A model generated the notes under the pieces. That model was given only the letters and a program-made list of their open reading frames with translations, made no database searches and was not told the origin of the DNA. From Prevotella sp. UBA6429 (GTDB taxonomy: Bacteria; Bacteroidota; Bacteroidia; Bacteroidales; Bacteroidaceae): 10,963 nucleotides of DNA. Positions 1 through 7,912 of this stretch are shown here, in pieces (the first letter of the stretch is position 1; each line of letters starts with the position of its first letter). The DNA is taken from assembly GCA_002437285.1 (NCBI GenBank), contig DJOV01000108.1, positions 4,676 to 15,638 on the forward strand. Direction: 5' to 3'. A program made the translations under genes and the position numbers.

Positions 1-58
1 AGCTTTAGTATGGGGACGGGGGCTTTGCACCAACGCAAGCCCGCTCCTTATTTCATAG

Positions 59-2038
59 TCACTTCTTGACGCGGGTAGCCTTCACGAAAAAGGCTATCAA
101 CATGACATAAGCCAAGAGCGACACGGCCTCGGACTGAGGATTCTGCCACCAAGTGTCGGCCACAGAGCACTCGATGCCGCCAAACTTCATGAGGGCTGAC
201 ACCACACCCATCAAGGCGCCACCTGCAATGAAACCACTGGCAATGAGCGTGCCCTTATCGACGCGTGCCTTGTTCTCCTCCGCATCCTTGGAACGGCTAC
301 CCACAAACCAGTTTACGGCACCACCGATGAGCAATGGCAGGTTGAGCTGGATGGGTATGAACATGCCCAAGGCAAATGCCAAGGCCGACACCTTGCAGCG
401 GTCGAGGACCAAGGCGATGACAGCTCCGATGGCATAGAGAAGCCACGGCGCACCCTGGCCGCTCATCAACGGGGAGATGACCGCAGCCATAGCATGAGCC
501 TGTGGAGCGGCAAGCGCATCCCCCTTGAAGCCGTAGGTTTCATTGAGCAACATCATGACGCCCGCCACGGTAGCAGCCGACACCACGGTGCCAAGGAACT
601 TCCACCCCTCCTGTTTCTTCGGAGTGGTCCCCAACCAGTAGCCAATCTTCAGGTCAGTCACAAACGAGCCAGCCATCGACAGGGCTGTGCACACCACACC
701 GCCCATGAGCAGTGCGGCCAGCATGCCCGCGTCACCCTTCAGCCCAACAGCCACCATGACCACTGAAGCGAGGATCAGCGTCATGAGCGTCATACCCGAC
801 ACAGGATTGCTTCCCACGATGGCAATGGCGTTGGCAGCCACAGTAGTGAAGAGGAACGCGATGACCGCCACCAGCAACACGGCCACGGTGGCATGAAGCA
901 AATTGAAGTTCATCACCCCGAGGAAGAAGAAAGCATAGATCACCAGCAACGTCAGCACACTGCCAATGGCGATCACCTTGAAGGATATGTCGCGCTGCGT
1001 GCGCTGCACCTCAGCCGAATCGGGGCTCTTGCCCTTCATCTCTCGCGCAGCCAACGACACCGCACTCTTGATGATGCCCCAGCTCTTCACGATGCCGATG
1101 ATGCCGGCCATGGCAATAGCACCGATGCCCATGCTGCGCGCATAACTGGTAAAGATATCCTCCGGGCTCATGTCACCCACGGCGGTCGTGATGGAAGGCT
1201 CCCACTGGTTGAGCACCGTGTCGGGGAAGATGACGGCCATCAGTGGCACGACTATCCACCAGACAAACACCGATCCTGCGCAGATGATGGCGGCATACTT
1301 CAGCCCGATGATATAGCCCAAGCCCAACACGGCGGCACCTGTGTTGACCTTCACCACCAGCTTAGCCTTGTCTGCCAAGACCTCTCCGAAGCCTACCATG
1401 CGTGAGGTGACGTTCTCATTCCACCATCCGAAGGTGGCCACGATGAAGTCGTAAAGGCCACCGATCAATCCAGCCACCAGCAACGGTTTGGCTTGCGAAC
1501 TGCCCTCGCCGCCCGAGACAAGCACCTGCGTGGTGGCCGTAGCCTCCGGGAAGGGATATTTTCCGTGCATGTCCTTCACGAAATACTTGCGGAAGGGGAT
1601 GAGGAAGAGAATGCCCAGGATGCCACCGAGCGCAGCAGCGATGAAGATTTTCAGGAAGTCGGCCTGAAGGTCAAGCATGTAGATGGCAGGCATGACAAAG
1701 ATGCCTCCGGCCACCACTGCGCCCGAACAGGCACCAATGCTCTGTATGATGACATTCTCGCCAAGTGCGTTCTTACGGTGCGTGGCCGTGGAGAGGCCGA
1801 TGGCGATGATGGCAATGGGGATGGCAGCCTCGAAAACCTGACCAACCTTCAATCCCAGGTAAGCGGCGGCGGCCGAGAACAGCACCACCATGATCAAGCC
1901 CCATGTCACCGACCAGGGCGTCACTTCGCGGTAGGTCTTTCCTGGAGACATGATGGGCTCATAGGTCTCGCCGTCTTTCAACTCGCGAAAGGCATTTTCC
2001 GGTAGCCTGACCACCTCTTTTTCTTTTTCGTTGTCCAT
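59..2038 (-). CDS. OPT-family oligopeptide/metal-chelate transporter
   Basis: This encodes a 659-residue inner-membrane transporter of the OPT superfamily, whose members import oligopeptides or metal chelates by secondary transport; the substrate cannot be read from the sequence. After a charged cytoplasmic N-terminus (residues 1-40), hydrophobic segments run almost to the end, at roughly 44-62, 71-85, 100-120, 129-149, 185-205, 235-270, 303-325, 353-376, 381-409, 414-432, 440-460, 481-498, 530-545, 552-580, 597-615 and 638-653. The family-typical motifs GKYPFPEATA (159-168) and NPVSGMT (411-417) are present. The length fits bacterial OPT proteins. The frame stays open 51 bases upstream to another ATG at 2089, but I chose the start at 2038 because family similarity and the acidic MDNEKEKE N-terminus begin there. 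No clear Shine-Dalgarno is seen, as is common in Bacteroidota. It lies after the clpB terminator and appears monocistronic. Family assignment is firm; substrate is unknown. Confidence 0.93.
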   Translation of the reverse strand: MDNEKEKEVVRLPENAFRELKDGETYEPIMSPGKTYREVTPWSVTWGLIMVVLFSAAAAYLGLKVGQVFEAAIPIAIIAIGLSTATHRKNALGENVIIQSIGACSGAVVAGGIFVMPAIYMLDLQADFLKIFIAAALGGILGILFLIPFRKYFVKDMHGKYPFPEATATTQVLVSGGEGSSQAKPLLVAGLIGGLYDFIVATFGWWNENVTSRMVGFGEVLADKAKLVVKVNTGAAVLGLGYIIGLKYAAIICAGSVFVWWIVVPLMAVIFPDTVLNQWEPSITTAVGDMSPEDIFTSYARSMGIGAIAMAGIIGIVKSWGIIKSAVSLAAREMKGKSPDSAEVQRTQRDISFKVIAIGSVLTLLVIYAFFFLGVMNFNLLHATVAVLLVAVIAFLFTTVAANAIAIVGSNPVSGMTLMTLILASVVMVAVGLKGDAGMLAALLMGGVVCTALSMAGSFVTDLKIGYWLGTTPKKQEGWKFLGTVVSAATVAGVMMLLNETYGFKGDALAAPQAHAMAAVISPLMSGQGAPWLLYAIGAVIALVLDRCKVSALAFALGMFIPIQLNLPLLIGGAVNWFVGSRSKDAEENKARVDKGTLIASGFIAGGALMGVVSALMKFGGIECSVADTWWQNPQSEAVSLLAYVMLIAFFVKATRVKK

Positions 2039-2142
2039 TTGTGATAGATTTGATTTCTGTGAATAGTTTTCTGCGCAAAGGTGCCGCATGCGAACGCCAC
2101 ATGAAATGGAAGTTCACATCGCAGCCTGTTTACTCTATTCTG

Positions 2143-2173
2143 CAAAGATAATCAAAAACTGACGAATGTCACA
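2143..2173 (-). promoter_or_regulatory. Possible Bacteroidota-type promoter of the OPT transporter gene
   Basis: On the minus strand TATCTTTG (2150-2143) matches the -7 consensus TAnnTTTG. Nineteen bases upstream is TGTG (2173-2170), one mismatch from the -33 TTTG. It lies between the clpB terminator and the transporter start and would give a leader of about 100 bases. The -33 match is weak, so the call is moderate. Confidence 0.5.
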
Positions 2174-2205
2174 GGTTTCTCATTCCTTTTGTTAAACTAT
2201 GAGAC

Positions 2206-2243
2206 AAAAAAAGCGCCCGACATGCCGCATGCATATCGGGCGC
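2206..2243 (-). terminator. Intrinsic terminator after clpB
   Basis: Arms 2213-2220 (GCGCCCGA) and 2236-2243 (TCGGGCGC) pair perfectly. After one C/A mismatch the stem continues for four more pairs (ATGC/GCAT), leaving a five-base loop. Read on the minus strand, the hairpin is followed by seven T residues (2212-2206). It lies about 50 bases beyond the clpB stop and separates clpB from the transporter gene. Confidence 0.9.
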
Positions 2244-2293
2244 CCATGATTAGATGATGGAACCCAAATGGTTTTCAATCCTCTTAAGAGTCA

Positions 2294-4882
2294 TTAGTTT
2301 CTGAAGGTCAACTTGCCGTCGGCCGCATCGACGATGACGGGTTTCTCGCGCACCACCTGTTCCGCCAGCAACCTCTTGCTCAACTCATTGAGCACATTGT
2401 CTTGTATGGCACGCTTCACTGGACGAGCGCCAAACTCGGGGTCATAGCCCACGTCAGCCAGCCACTCGATGGCAGCGGGAGTCCACTGCAAGTCGAAGCC
2501 TTGCGGAGCAAGCATCGCCTTCACACGGTTCATCTGCAATGTCACCACCTGTGCGATCTGCTGCTTTGTGAGCGGCAGGAACATGATGATGTCGTCTATA
2601 CGGTTGAGGAACTCCGGACGGATGGTCTTCTTCAACATCTCCATCACATGCTGGCGGGTGTCGCTGACCACCTGGTCGCGATTGCTGTCCTTCAAGTCGG
2701 CAAAGCGCTCCTGTATGTACTGGCTTCCCAGATTGGAGGTCATGATGATGATGGTGTTCTTGAAGTTGACCGTCCGACCCTTGTTGTCGGTGAGCCGCCC
2801 GTCGTCGAGCACCTGCAGCAGGATATTGAACACATCCGGGTGCGCCTTCTCTATCTCATCGAAGAGCACCACGCTGTAGGGCTTGCGCCTCACGGCCTCC
2901 GTGAGCTGTCCGCCCTCATCGTAGCCTACATATCCGGGAGGCGCACCGATAAGCCTTGAGACACTGAACTTCTCCTGATACTCGCTCATGTCGATACGGG
3001 TCATCATGTTCTCATCGTTGAACAGATACTCCGCCAGCGCCTTGGCCAGCTCCGTCTTACCTGTTCCTGTCGTACCCAGGAAGATGAACGAAGCGATAGG
3101 CTTCTTGGGATCCTGCAAGCCTGCCCTACTGCGGCGGACAGCGTCGCTGACAGCCTGGATGGCCTCATCCTGTCCGATGACCCGCTTGTGGAGTTCCGCC
3201 TCCAGATGCAACAGCTTCTCCCGCTCGCTCTGCATCATCCTCGTGACAGGTATTCCCGTCCAGCGGCTTACCACCTCGGCAATGTCGTCAGCAGTGACTT
3301 CCTCACGCACCATGGTCTCACCGCCTTGTGTGGCCTTGAGCTGCTTCTGGATGCTGTCGATGTCGTCCTGGATTTGCTTCAGCTTGCCATAGCGTATCTC
3401 GGCCACCCTTCCGTAGTTGCCTTCACGCTCGGCCCGCTCGGCCTCAAACTTGAGGTTCTCCATCTCCTGCTTGTCCTGCTGAATCTTGTTGACCAAGCCT
3501 TTCTCAGCCTCCCACTTGGCACGGAACTGATGCTCCTTGTCCTTGAGGTCAGCTATCTCCTTGTCGAGCTGCTTGATCTTGTCCACATCGTTCTCCCTCT
3601 TGATGGCCTCTCGCTCTATCTCGAGTTGCTTGAGATGACGCGTGATCTCATCAAGCTCCTCAGGCACCGAATCGCGCTCCATACGTAGCTTGGCGGCAGC
3701 CTCATCCATCAGGTCGATAGCCTTGTCCGGGAGGAAGCGGTCGGAGATGTAACGCTCAGAGAGTTTCACGGCTGCAATGCACGCATCGTCCTGGATACGC
3801 ACCTTGTGGTGGTTCTCGTAACGTTCCTTCAGGCCACGGAGGATGGAGATGGCATCGACCTCGTCAGGCTCCTCCACCATCACCGTCTGGAAGCGACGTT
3901 CCAAAGCCTTGTCTTTCTCAAAATACTTCTGATACTCGTTGAGTGTCGTGGCACCGATGGCTCTCAGTTCGCCACGGGCCAACGCAGGCTTCAGGATGTT
4001 AGCGGCATCCATGGCACCTTCGCCGCCGCCCGCCCCGACGAGCGTGTGAATCTCATCGATGAAGAGGATGATATCACCATTGGCATGGGTCACCTCCTTG
4101 ATGACGCTCTTCAGGCGTTCCTCAAACTCGCCTTTGTATTTGGCTCCAGCCACCAGCGCGCCCATATCGAGAGAGTAGAGCTGCTTGTTCTTCAGGTTCT
4201 CAGGCACGTCGCCGCGCACGATGCGCTCAGCCAGTCCCTCCACAATGGCGGTCTTGCCCGTGCCTGGCTCACCGATGAGTATCGGGTTGTTCTTCGTGCG
4301 ACGTGAGAGGATCTGCAGCACACGGCGTATCTCCTCATCACGTCCGATGACGGGATCGAGCTTACCCTGGCGGGCAGCGTCAATCAGGTTTGTAGCATAC
4401 TTGCTGAGTGCCTGGTAGTTCTCGTCCCCACTGGCACTTTGCACGTTCTGTCCCTGCCGTAGCTCCTTGATGGCAGCCAGCATGTCGGTTTCGTTGCACC
4501 CGGCGTCCTTCAGGATACGGCCAGCCGTCGAATCCACTTGCACGAGTGCCAAGAGGATAGGTTCCACAGACACGAACTCATCTCCCAACTTCCGCGCGTC
4601 ATCCTCTGCACGCTGCAGGACCTTGTTGGTCTCGTTGGAGAAATAAGGCTGTCCGCCTTCCACACGTGGCAAGTGTTGAAGTTCCTGTTGCACCAGGCTT
4701 TCCACCTGCATGGCATTGACGCCCAATTTCTGGAAAATGAAGTTGGAGACATCGCGGCCTTTCTGCAACACACCTTGCAACAGATGTGTCGGCTCAACGG
4801 CTTGCTGTCGGCCTTGCTGGGCTGTGTTGACAGCCTCTTGCACGACCTCTTGCGCTTTGATTGTAAACTTGTCGAATGTCAT
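2294..4882 (-). CDS. clpB: ATP-dependent chaperone / disaggregase ClpB
   Basis: ClpB is the cytoplasmic Hsp100 hexamer that threads aggregated proteins through its pore together with DnaK, DnaJ and GrpE. The 862 residues match the usual full length. In order there are a Clp N-domain (about 1-145); NBD1 with Walker A GEPGTGKT (204-211), pore loop GAKYKG (246-251) and Walker B LFIDEIH (273-279); a charged coiled-coil M-domain (about 400-525) that separates ClpB from ClpA and ClpC; NBD2 with Walker A GTTGTGKT (603-610), pore loop GYVGY (650-654) and Walker B LFDEIEKAH (673-681); and a C-terminal small domain containing GARPVKRAIQ. All catalytic residues are intact. The ATG at 4882 follows a purine-rich AGAAAGGAAG element (4900-4891) eight bases upstream, the clearest Shine-Dalgarno in the window. 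No good TAnnTTTG promoter was found in 4883-5023, so control may use another sigma factor or heat-shock signal that I cannot identify. It has its own terminators on both sides. Confidence 0.98.
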   Translation of the reverse strand: MTFDKFTIKAQEVVQEAVNTAQQGRQQAVEPTHLLQGVLQKGRDVSNFIFQKLGVNAMQVESLVQQELQHLPRVEGGQPYFSNETNKVLQRAEDDARKLGDEFVSVEPILLALVQVDSTAGRILKDAGCNETDMLAAIKELRQGQNVQSASGDENYQALSKYATNLIDAARQGKLDPVIGRDEEIRRVLQILSRRTKNNPILIGEPGTGKTAIVEGLAERIVRGDVPENLKNKQLYSLDMGALVAGAKYKGEFEERLKSVIKEVTHANGDIILFIDEIHTLVGAGGGEGAMDAANILKPALARGELRAIGATTLNEYQKYFEKDKALERRFQTVMVEEPDEVDAISILRGLKERYENHHKVRIQDDACIAAVKLSERYISDRFLPDKAIDLMDEAAAKLRMERDSVPEELDEITRHLKQLEIEREAIKRENDVDKIKQLDKEIADLKDKEHQFRAKWEAEKGLVNKIQQDKQEMENLKFEAERAEREGNYGRVAEIRYGKLKQIQDDIDSIQKQLKATQGGETMVREEVTADDIAEVVSRWTGIPVTRMMQSEREKLLHLEAELHKRVIGQDEAIQAVSDAVRRSRAGLQDPKKPIASFIFLGTTGTGKTELAKALAEYLFNDENMMTRIDMSEYQEKFSVSRLIGAPPGYVGYDEGGQLTEAVRRKPYSVVLFDEIEKAHPDVFNILLQVLDDGRLTDNKGRTVNFKNTIIIMTSNLGSQYIQERFADLKDSNRDQVVSDTRQHVMEMLKKTIRPEFLNRIDDIIMFLPLTKQQIAQVVTLQMNRVKAMLAPQGFDLQWTPAAIEWLADVGYDPEFGARPVKRAIQDNVLNELSKRLLAEQVVREKPVIVDAADGKLTFRN

Positions 4883-5023
4883 ATATTTTTCTTCCTTTCT
4901 GTCTTGTTAGATATTCTTTGCGATTTTCATCCACACTCTCTCAAAAGCCATTCCACCCTATGGGCTGCGACAAAACGTCATGAGAAAACGCCAATATGAC
5001 ACACGTTTTCCTTCAATCCAAGC

Positions 5024-5066
5024 AAAAACAGGGCTCTCCTGCGCCATAACGCATGGAGAGCCCTGT
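5024..5066 (-). terminator. Intrinsic terminator after dnaA
   Basis: A perfect 12-bp stem is formed by 5028-5039 (ACAGGGCTCTCC) and 5055-5066 (GGAGAGCCCTGT). After a one-base bulge it extends by TGCG/CGCA, with a six-base loop. On the minus strand it is followed by five T residues (5028-5024). It lies about 90 bases beyond the dnaA stop and isolates clpB transcription. Confidence 0.9.
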
Positions 5067-5155
5067 CTGGGGAATATCTTTAAGATAAAGGCGGCTCCTA
5101 AAAATAGCCACCGGCAAGAGACTGAAATTTCAGAGAGACAGCTCCCTGCTGGCTA

Positions 5156-6580
5156 TCATCCCTTCAACTTGAACGAGTTTTCGATGCTTGTCACCTCTGC
5201 GCTGAACATCTTGTCGGCCATGAGCCGCTTTTCCACCTGCGCACAACTGTGAATGACCGTGGAATGGTCGCGGTTTCCGACAAGCTTACCGATACGGCTG
5301 GCGGGCATCTTCGTGTATTTTTGAGCCAAGTACATCGACACCTGGCGGGCCAGAACATAGTCGCGCTTGCGGCTCTTGGAGTTGACCTGCTCGGGTGTCA
5401 CATTGTAGTGTCCACACACCTTGTCAAGTATATCGTCGATGGTCAGCGGATGGTCGTCCATTTTCACGGCGCGCTTGATGACGCGCTCGGCCAGCCTCAT
5501 GTCAATCTCGCTGTTATAGACGATGGAATAGGCCATGAGCGAATTGATGACTCCTTGCAGGTCTCGCACGCTACCGCTGGCCGTCTCGGCTATCAGCTGG
5601 ATGACATCTCGTGGTATCTGAAGGCCGTCGCGTCGTATCTTGTTCTCCAAGATATCGATGCAAAGTTGCGTGTTGGGCTTTTCCAGCTCCGCTATAAGGC
5701 CACAGGAGAAACGAGTGAGCAGGCGGTCTGGCATCCCCTTGAGATCAACAGGCGGACGGTCGCTGGCCAAGATAATACGCTTGCCGTTGCGGAAGAGATG
5801 GTCGAAAATGTGGAAGAACGTCTCCTGCGTCTTCGCCGCGTTGACCCACTCCTGGATGTCATCCACAATAAGCATGTCAATGGTCTGGTAGAAAGCGATG
5901 AAGTCGTTGACCGCATTTTGCAGTACCGCATTGGTGTATTGCACCTGGAAAAGGCGCGCGCTGATGTAGAGCACCCGCTTTTGCGGATAGATTTGGGTGG
6001 TTCTCACCCCGATGGCGTTGATGAGGTGTGTCTTGCCGCATCCCGACGGACCATAGATAAACATGGGGTTAAACTGCATGGTGTTGGGATGTTCGGCAAT
6101 GGATTGTCCCACCGACCGTGGCAGCTTGTTGCTGTCGCCCTCTATATAATTATTGAAGGTGAGATGCGGATTGAGCTGCGAATCGATTTGCTGGGGCTGT
6201 GCCGCATCGAGGATGGTGGGACTCTGGTTGCCCTTGGCGCGCGGCTTCTGCTCCTGCCCACCATCTGTGGGGTCAGCCTCGATATCCTGCGAGAGGTTGT
6301 GCTCCTTGTCGGTCACCACCCGATATGACAGCCCGATTCCCTGTCCGAAGCAACGATGAAGCACCTTGCTCATCAAGTCCACAAAGTTCTCCTCCAGATA
6401 CTCATACACGAAGGGGCTGGGCACCTGCACGAGTATCATCTTTCGAGCTTCATCAAACTGCTCGAAGACGATGGGCTTGAACCATGTGTTGTAAATCTGC
6501 TCGGAGACGTTCTTGCGTATGAGCGCAAGTGACTCATCCCAACGAGCATCGGGACTTGGCTTCATGTTGACAGATATCAT
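5156..6580 (-). CDS. dnaA: Chromosomal replication initiator protein DnaA
   Basis: DnaA is the AAA+ initiator that binds DnaA boxes at oriC and melts the origin. The 474 residues are all in one frame. Domain I (about 12-95) carries the helicase-loading fold with IYNTWFKPI. A variable Gln/Pro-rich domain II follows (about 96-138). Domain III has Walker A GPSGCGKT (177-184), Walker B LIVDDIQ (237-243), sensor I ILASD (270-274), the arginine finger in LLTRF (R290) and sensor II SVRDLQG (337-343). Domain IV ends with the DnaA-box binding signature GNRDHSTVIHSC (435-446). The start at 6580 is preceded by a weak AAGG 12 bases upstream; Met6 at 6565 is a possible alternative start. A consensus-like promoter lies upstream and a strong terminator downstream, so it appears to be monocistronic. 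No dnaN lies beside it, and I found no cluster of TTATCCACA boxes nearby. Confidence 0.98.
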   Translation of the reverse strand: MISVNMKPSPDARWDESLALIRKNVSEQIYNTWFKPIVFEQFDEARKMILVQVPSPFVYEYLEENFVDLMSKVLHRCFGQGIGLSYRVVTDKEHNLSQDIEADPTDGGQEQKPRAKGNQSPTILDAAQPQQIDSQLNPHLTFNNYIEGDSNKLPRSVGQSIAEHPNTMQFNPMFIYGPSGCGKTHLINAIGVRTTQIYPQKRVLYISARLFQVQYTNAVLQNAVNDFIAFYQTIDMLIVDDIQEWVNAAKTQETFFHIFDHLFRNGKRIILASDRPPVDLKGMPDRLLTRFSCGLIAELEKPNTQLCIDILENKIRRDGLQIPRDVIQLIAETASGSVRDLQGVINSLMAYSIVYNSEIDMRLAERVIKRAVKMDDHPLTIDDILDKVCGHYNVTPEQVNSKSRKRDYVLARQVSMYLAQKYTKMPASRIGKLVGNRDHSTVIHSCAQVEKRLMADKMFSAEVTSIENSFKLKG

Positions 6581-6626
6581 TATAATGTGTCGCCTTAGTA
6601 GACGTTTCTTGTCTCTATTAGTTGTG

Positions 6627-6658
6627 CAAAATTACAAAAGATTTCCCAAACTTCCAAA
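6627..6658 (-). promoter_or_regulatory. Bacteroidota-type promoter of dnaA
   Basis: On the minus strand the -33 element TTTG (6658-6655) is separated by 20 bases from the -7 element TAATTTTG (6634-6627). Both match the Bacteroidota primary-sigma consensus TTTG / TAnnTTTG at the usual spacing. It predicts transcription from about 6620 and a dnaA leader of about 40 bases. Confidence 0.8.
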
Positions 6659-6952
6659 TGTCGCATTTCGGGTCTTTTCGCAGGATCGCTCGTAACTACC
6701 TGTTCATCAAGCACTAACGAACGAGAAGCACCCGAAGCGGGGAAAAGCATTGCCACTTTCGGTTAACCAACTGATTATCAGTCGGATGCAAACACCCCGC
6801 AGGCATTTCACTTGTTTTCGTGAAACATTTTTTTTCGTTTCCTAACCCGCGGCTTATGACCATGTTAGGCAGCGAGGCGCAATCCGTGAAACATCCGCAT
6901 CAAAATTTTCTTTCGACGACGGTTCCGGACTGCGTGCCCGGCGCTTCATCGC
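6659..6952. other. Non-coding stretch between the envelope operon and the dnaA promoter
   Basis: No credible gene lies here on either strand. It contains adjacent palindromes GGTTAACC (6761-6768) and ACTGAT-T-ATCAGT (6770-6782), a small hairpin TTTCAC/GTGAAA (6806-6811 and 6820-6825), eight T residues at 6828-6835, a 10-base direct repeat CGTGAAACAT (6819-6828 and 6885-6894) and an inverted repeat CCTAAC/GTTAGG (6841-6846 and 6864-6869). None forms a convincing terminator for the MCE gene. I saw no TTATCCACA boxes, so I do not call an origin. Confidence 0.5.
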
Positions 6953-7876
6953 CTACTTGTCCTTTTTGCCAAAGAGCGAGAAGTGCACATAGCGCTTGGG
7001 ATGCGCCTTGAGATTGGTGAGCAGCGAGTCGGCACTCTGCACAGTGGCGTTGAGACTGTTGTAGAGTCCCGGATCGTTCATCAGCAAGCCAAGCGAGCCC
7101 TCCTTGCTGTTGAGCTTGTCGGTCACCTGCTGCACGTTGGCCAGTGTCTGGTTGACTTGCGCCATGGTGCCCGCCACATCGACCGCTGCCAGGTTGGCCG
7201 TGAGGCGCGATGTGTTGTCGAGCGTCGTTCCCGCTTTGCCGAGGGCTACGTCAGCCTTGTTCAGCAGGCCAGGCATACGTCCGTTCACGGTTGCCATGAG
7301 CGTATTGAGGTCTCGCGTGGTGGTGGTCAGGTTCTGGGTGATGTCGCGCACATTGTGAAGAGACTGGGCCAAGGCCGGGTCGGCAAGGAGCGCGTTGACG
7401 CTCGTCAGGATGCTGTCCATCTTGGGTAGCATCCTCTCGATGGTGGGCACGAGTGCGGCCACGGTGCCCATGAGGCCATTGTTGATGGTTCCCGTGAGCG
7501 TGTCGCCCGGCATGACGCGCTGGCGCGGGTTGTTGGCCAGGAGCAGGTTCATCTTCACGTTGCCCATGAGGTCACCCACGATCTCGGCCGAGGATCCCTC
7601 GGGGATGCGCATGCCATTGTCCACGCTGAAGCGCACGACGATGTCACCGTTGTGGGCATAGTCATAATCGATGCCCTTCACGACACCCACCTGGTAGCCG
7701 TCGGCATAGATGGGGTTGGAGGCCGAAAGGCCGCTGATGTCCTTGAACCTTATATAATAGGTGTCATCACTGGAGAAAACGGACATACCTTTCAGGAAGT
7801 TGAGCCCGAAGAACAACAGGATGATGCCAACGATAGCCACGATGGCTATCTTGATTTCCTTGGAGAATGACTTCAT
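6953..7876 (-). CDS. MCE/MlaD-family lipid-transport protein
   Basis: This is a 307-residue protein of the MCE (MlaD) family. These substrate-binding subunits, anchored in the inner membrane, pass phospholipids between membranes with an MlaE/MlaF-type ABC transporter. One N-terminal membrane helix (about 8-28) is followed by an MCE beta-domain (about 38-115) containing YYIRFKDISGLSASNPIYADGYQVGVV. The rest (about 135-290) is predicted helical and rich in Asn, Leu and Thr, likely a coiled or tunnel-forming segment. A basic, aromatic tail with HPKRYVHFSLFGKK (292-305) closes the protein, an ending I associate with Bacteroidota MCE proteins. It starts 36 bases after the amidase stop and is almost certainly cotranscribed with it. 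No permease or ATPase partner is in the window. Family assignment is firm; lipid cargo and direction are inference. Confidence 0.93.
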   Translation of the reverse strand: MKSFSKEIKIAIVAIVGIILLFFGLNFLKGMSVFSSDDTYYIRFKDISGLSASNPIYADGYQVGVVKGIDYDYAHNGDIVVRFSVDNGMRIPEGSSAEIVGDLMGNVKMNLLLANNPRQRVMPGDTLTGTINNGLMGTVAALVPTIERMLPKMDSILTSVNALLADPALAQSLHNVRDITQNLTTTTRDLNTLMATVNGRMPGLLNKADVALGKAGTTLDNTSRLTANLAAVDVAGTMAQVNQTLANVQQVTDKLNSKEGSLGLLMNDPGLYNSLNATVQSADSLLTNLKAHPKRYVHFSLFGKKDK

Positions 7877-7912
7877 GATCTTGATAATTGGTTATAAAAT
7901 GAGGAATGCAGG

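Noticed and set aside
18..48. A terminator for the OPT transporter gene (GGGCTTTGC / GCAAGCCC hairpin)
   Set aside because: The stem has a bulge and no T-run follows on the minus strand; the real terminator may lie beyond the window edge.
2039..2089. A 17-residue N-terminal extension of the OPT transporter from the ATG at 2089
   Set aside because: The extension (MRHLCAENYSQ and so on) has no family support, and the start at 2038 fits the usual acidic N-terminus.
5249..6328. A 359-codon open frame on the plus strand, antisense to dnaA
   Set aside because: It lies wholly over a complete, motif-perfect dnaA. The translation shows no recognisable domain, and it has no promoter of its own.
6806..6835. 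A plus-strand terminator (small hairpin followed by eight T residues)
   Set aside because: The stem is only six AT-rich pairs and no plus-strand gene ends before it.
6581..6952. A chromosomal origin beside dnaA
   Set aside because: No cluster of TTATCCACA-like boxes or repeated AT-rich 13-mers is visible; only short unrelated palindromes and a T-run are present.
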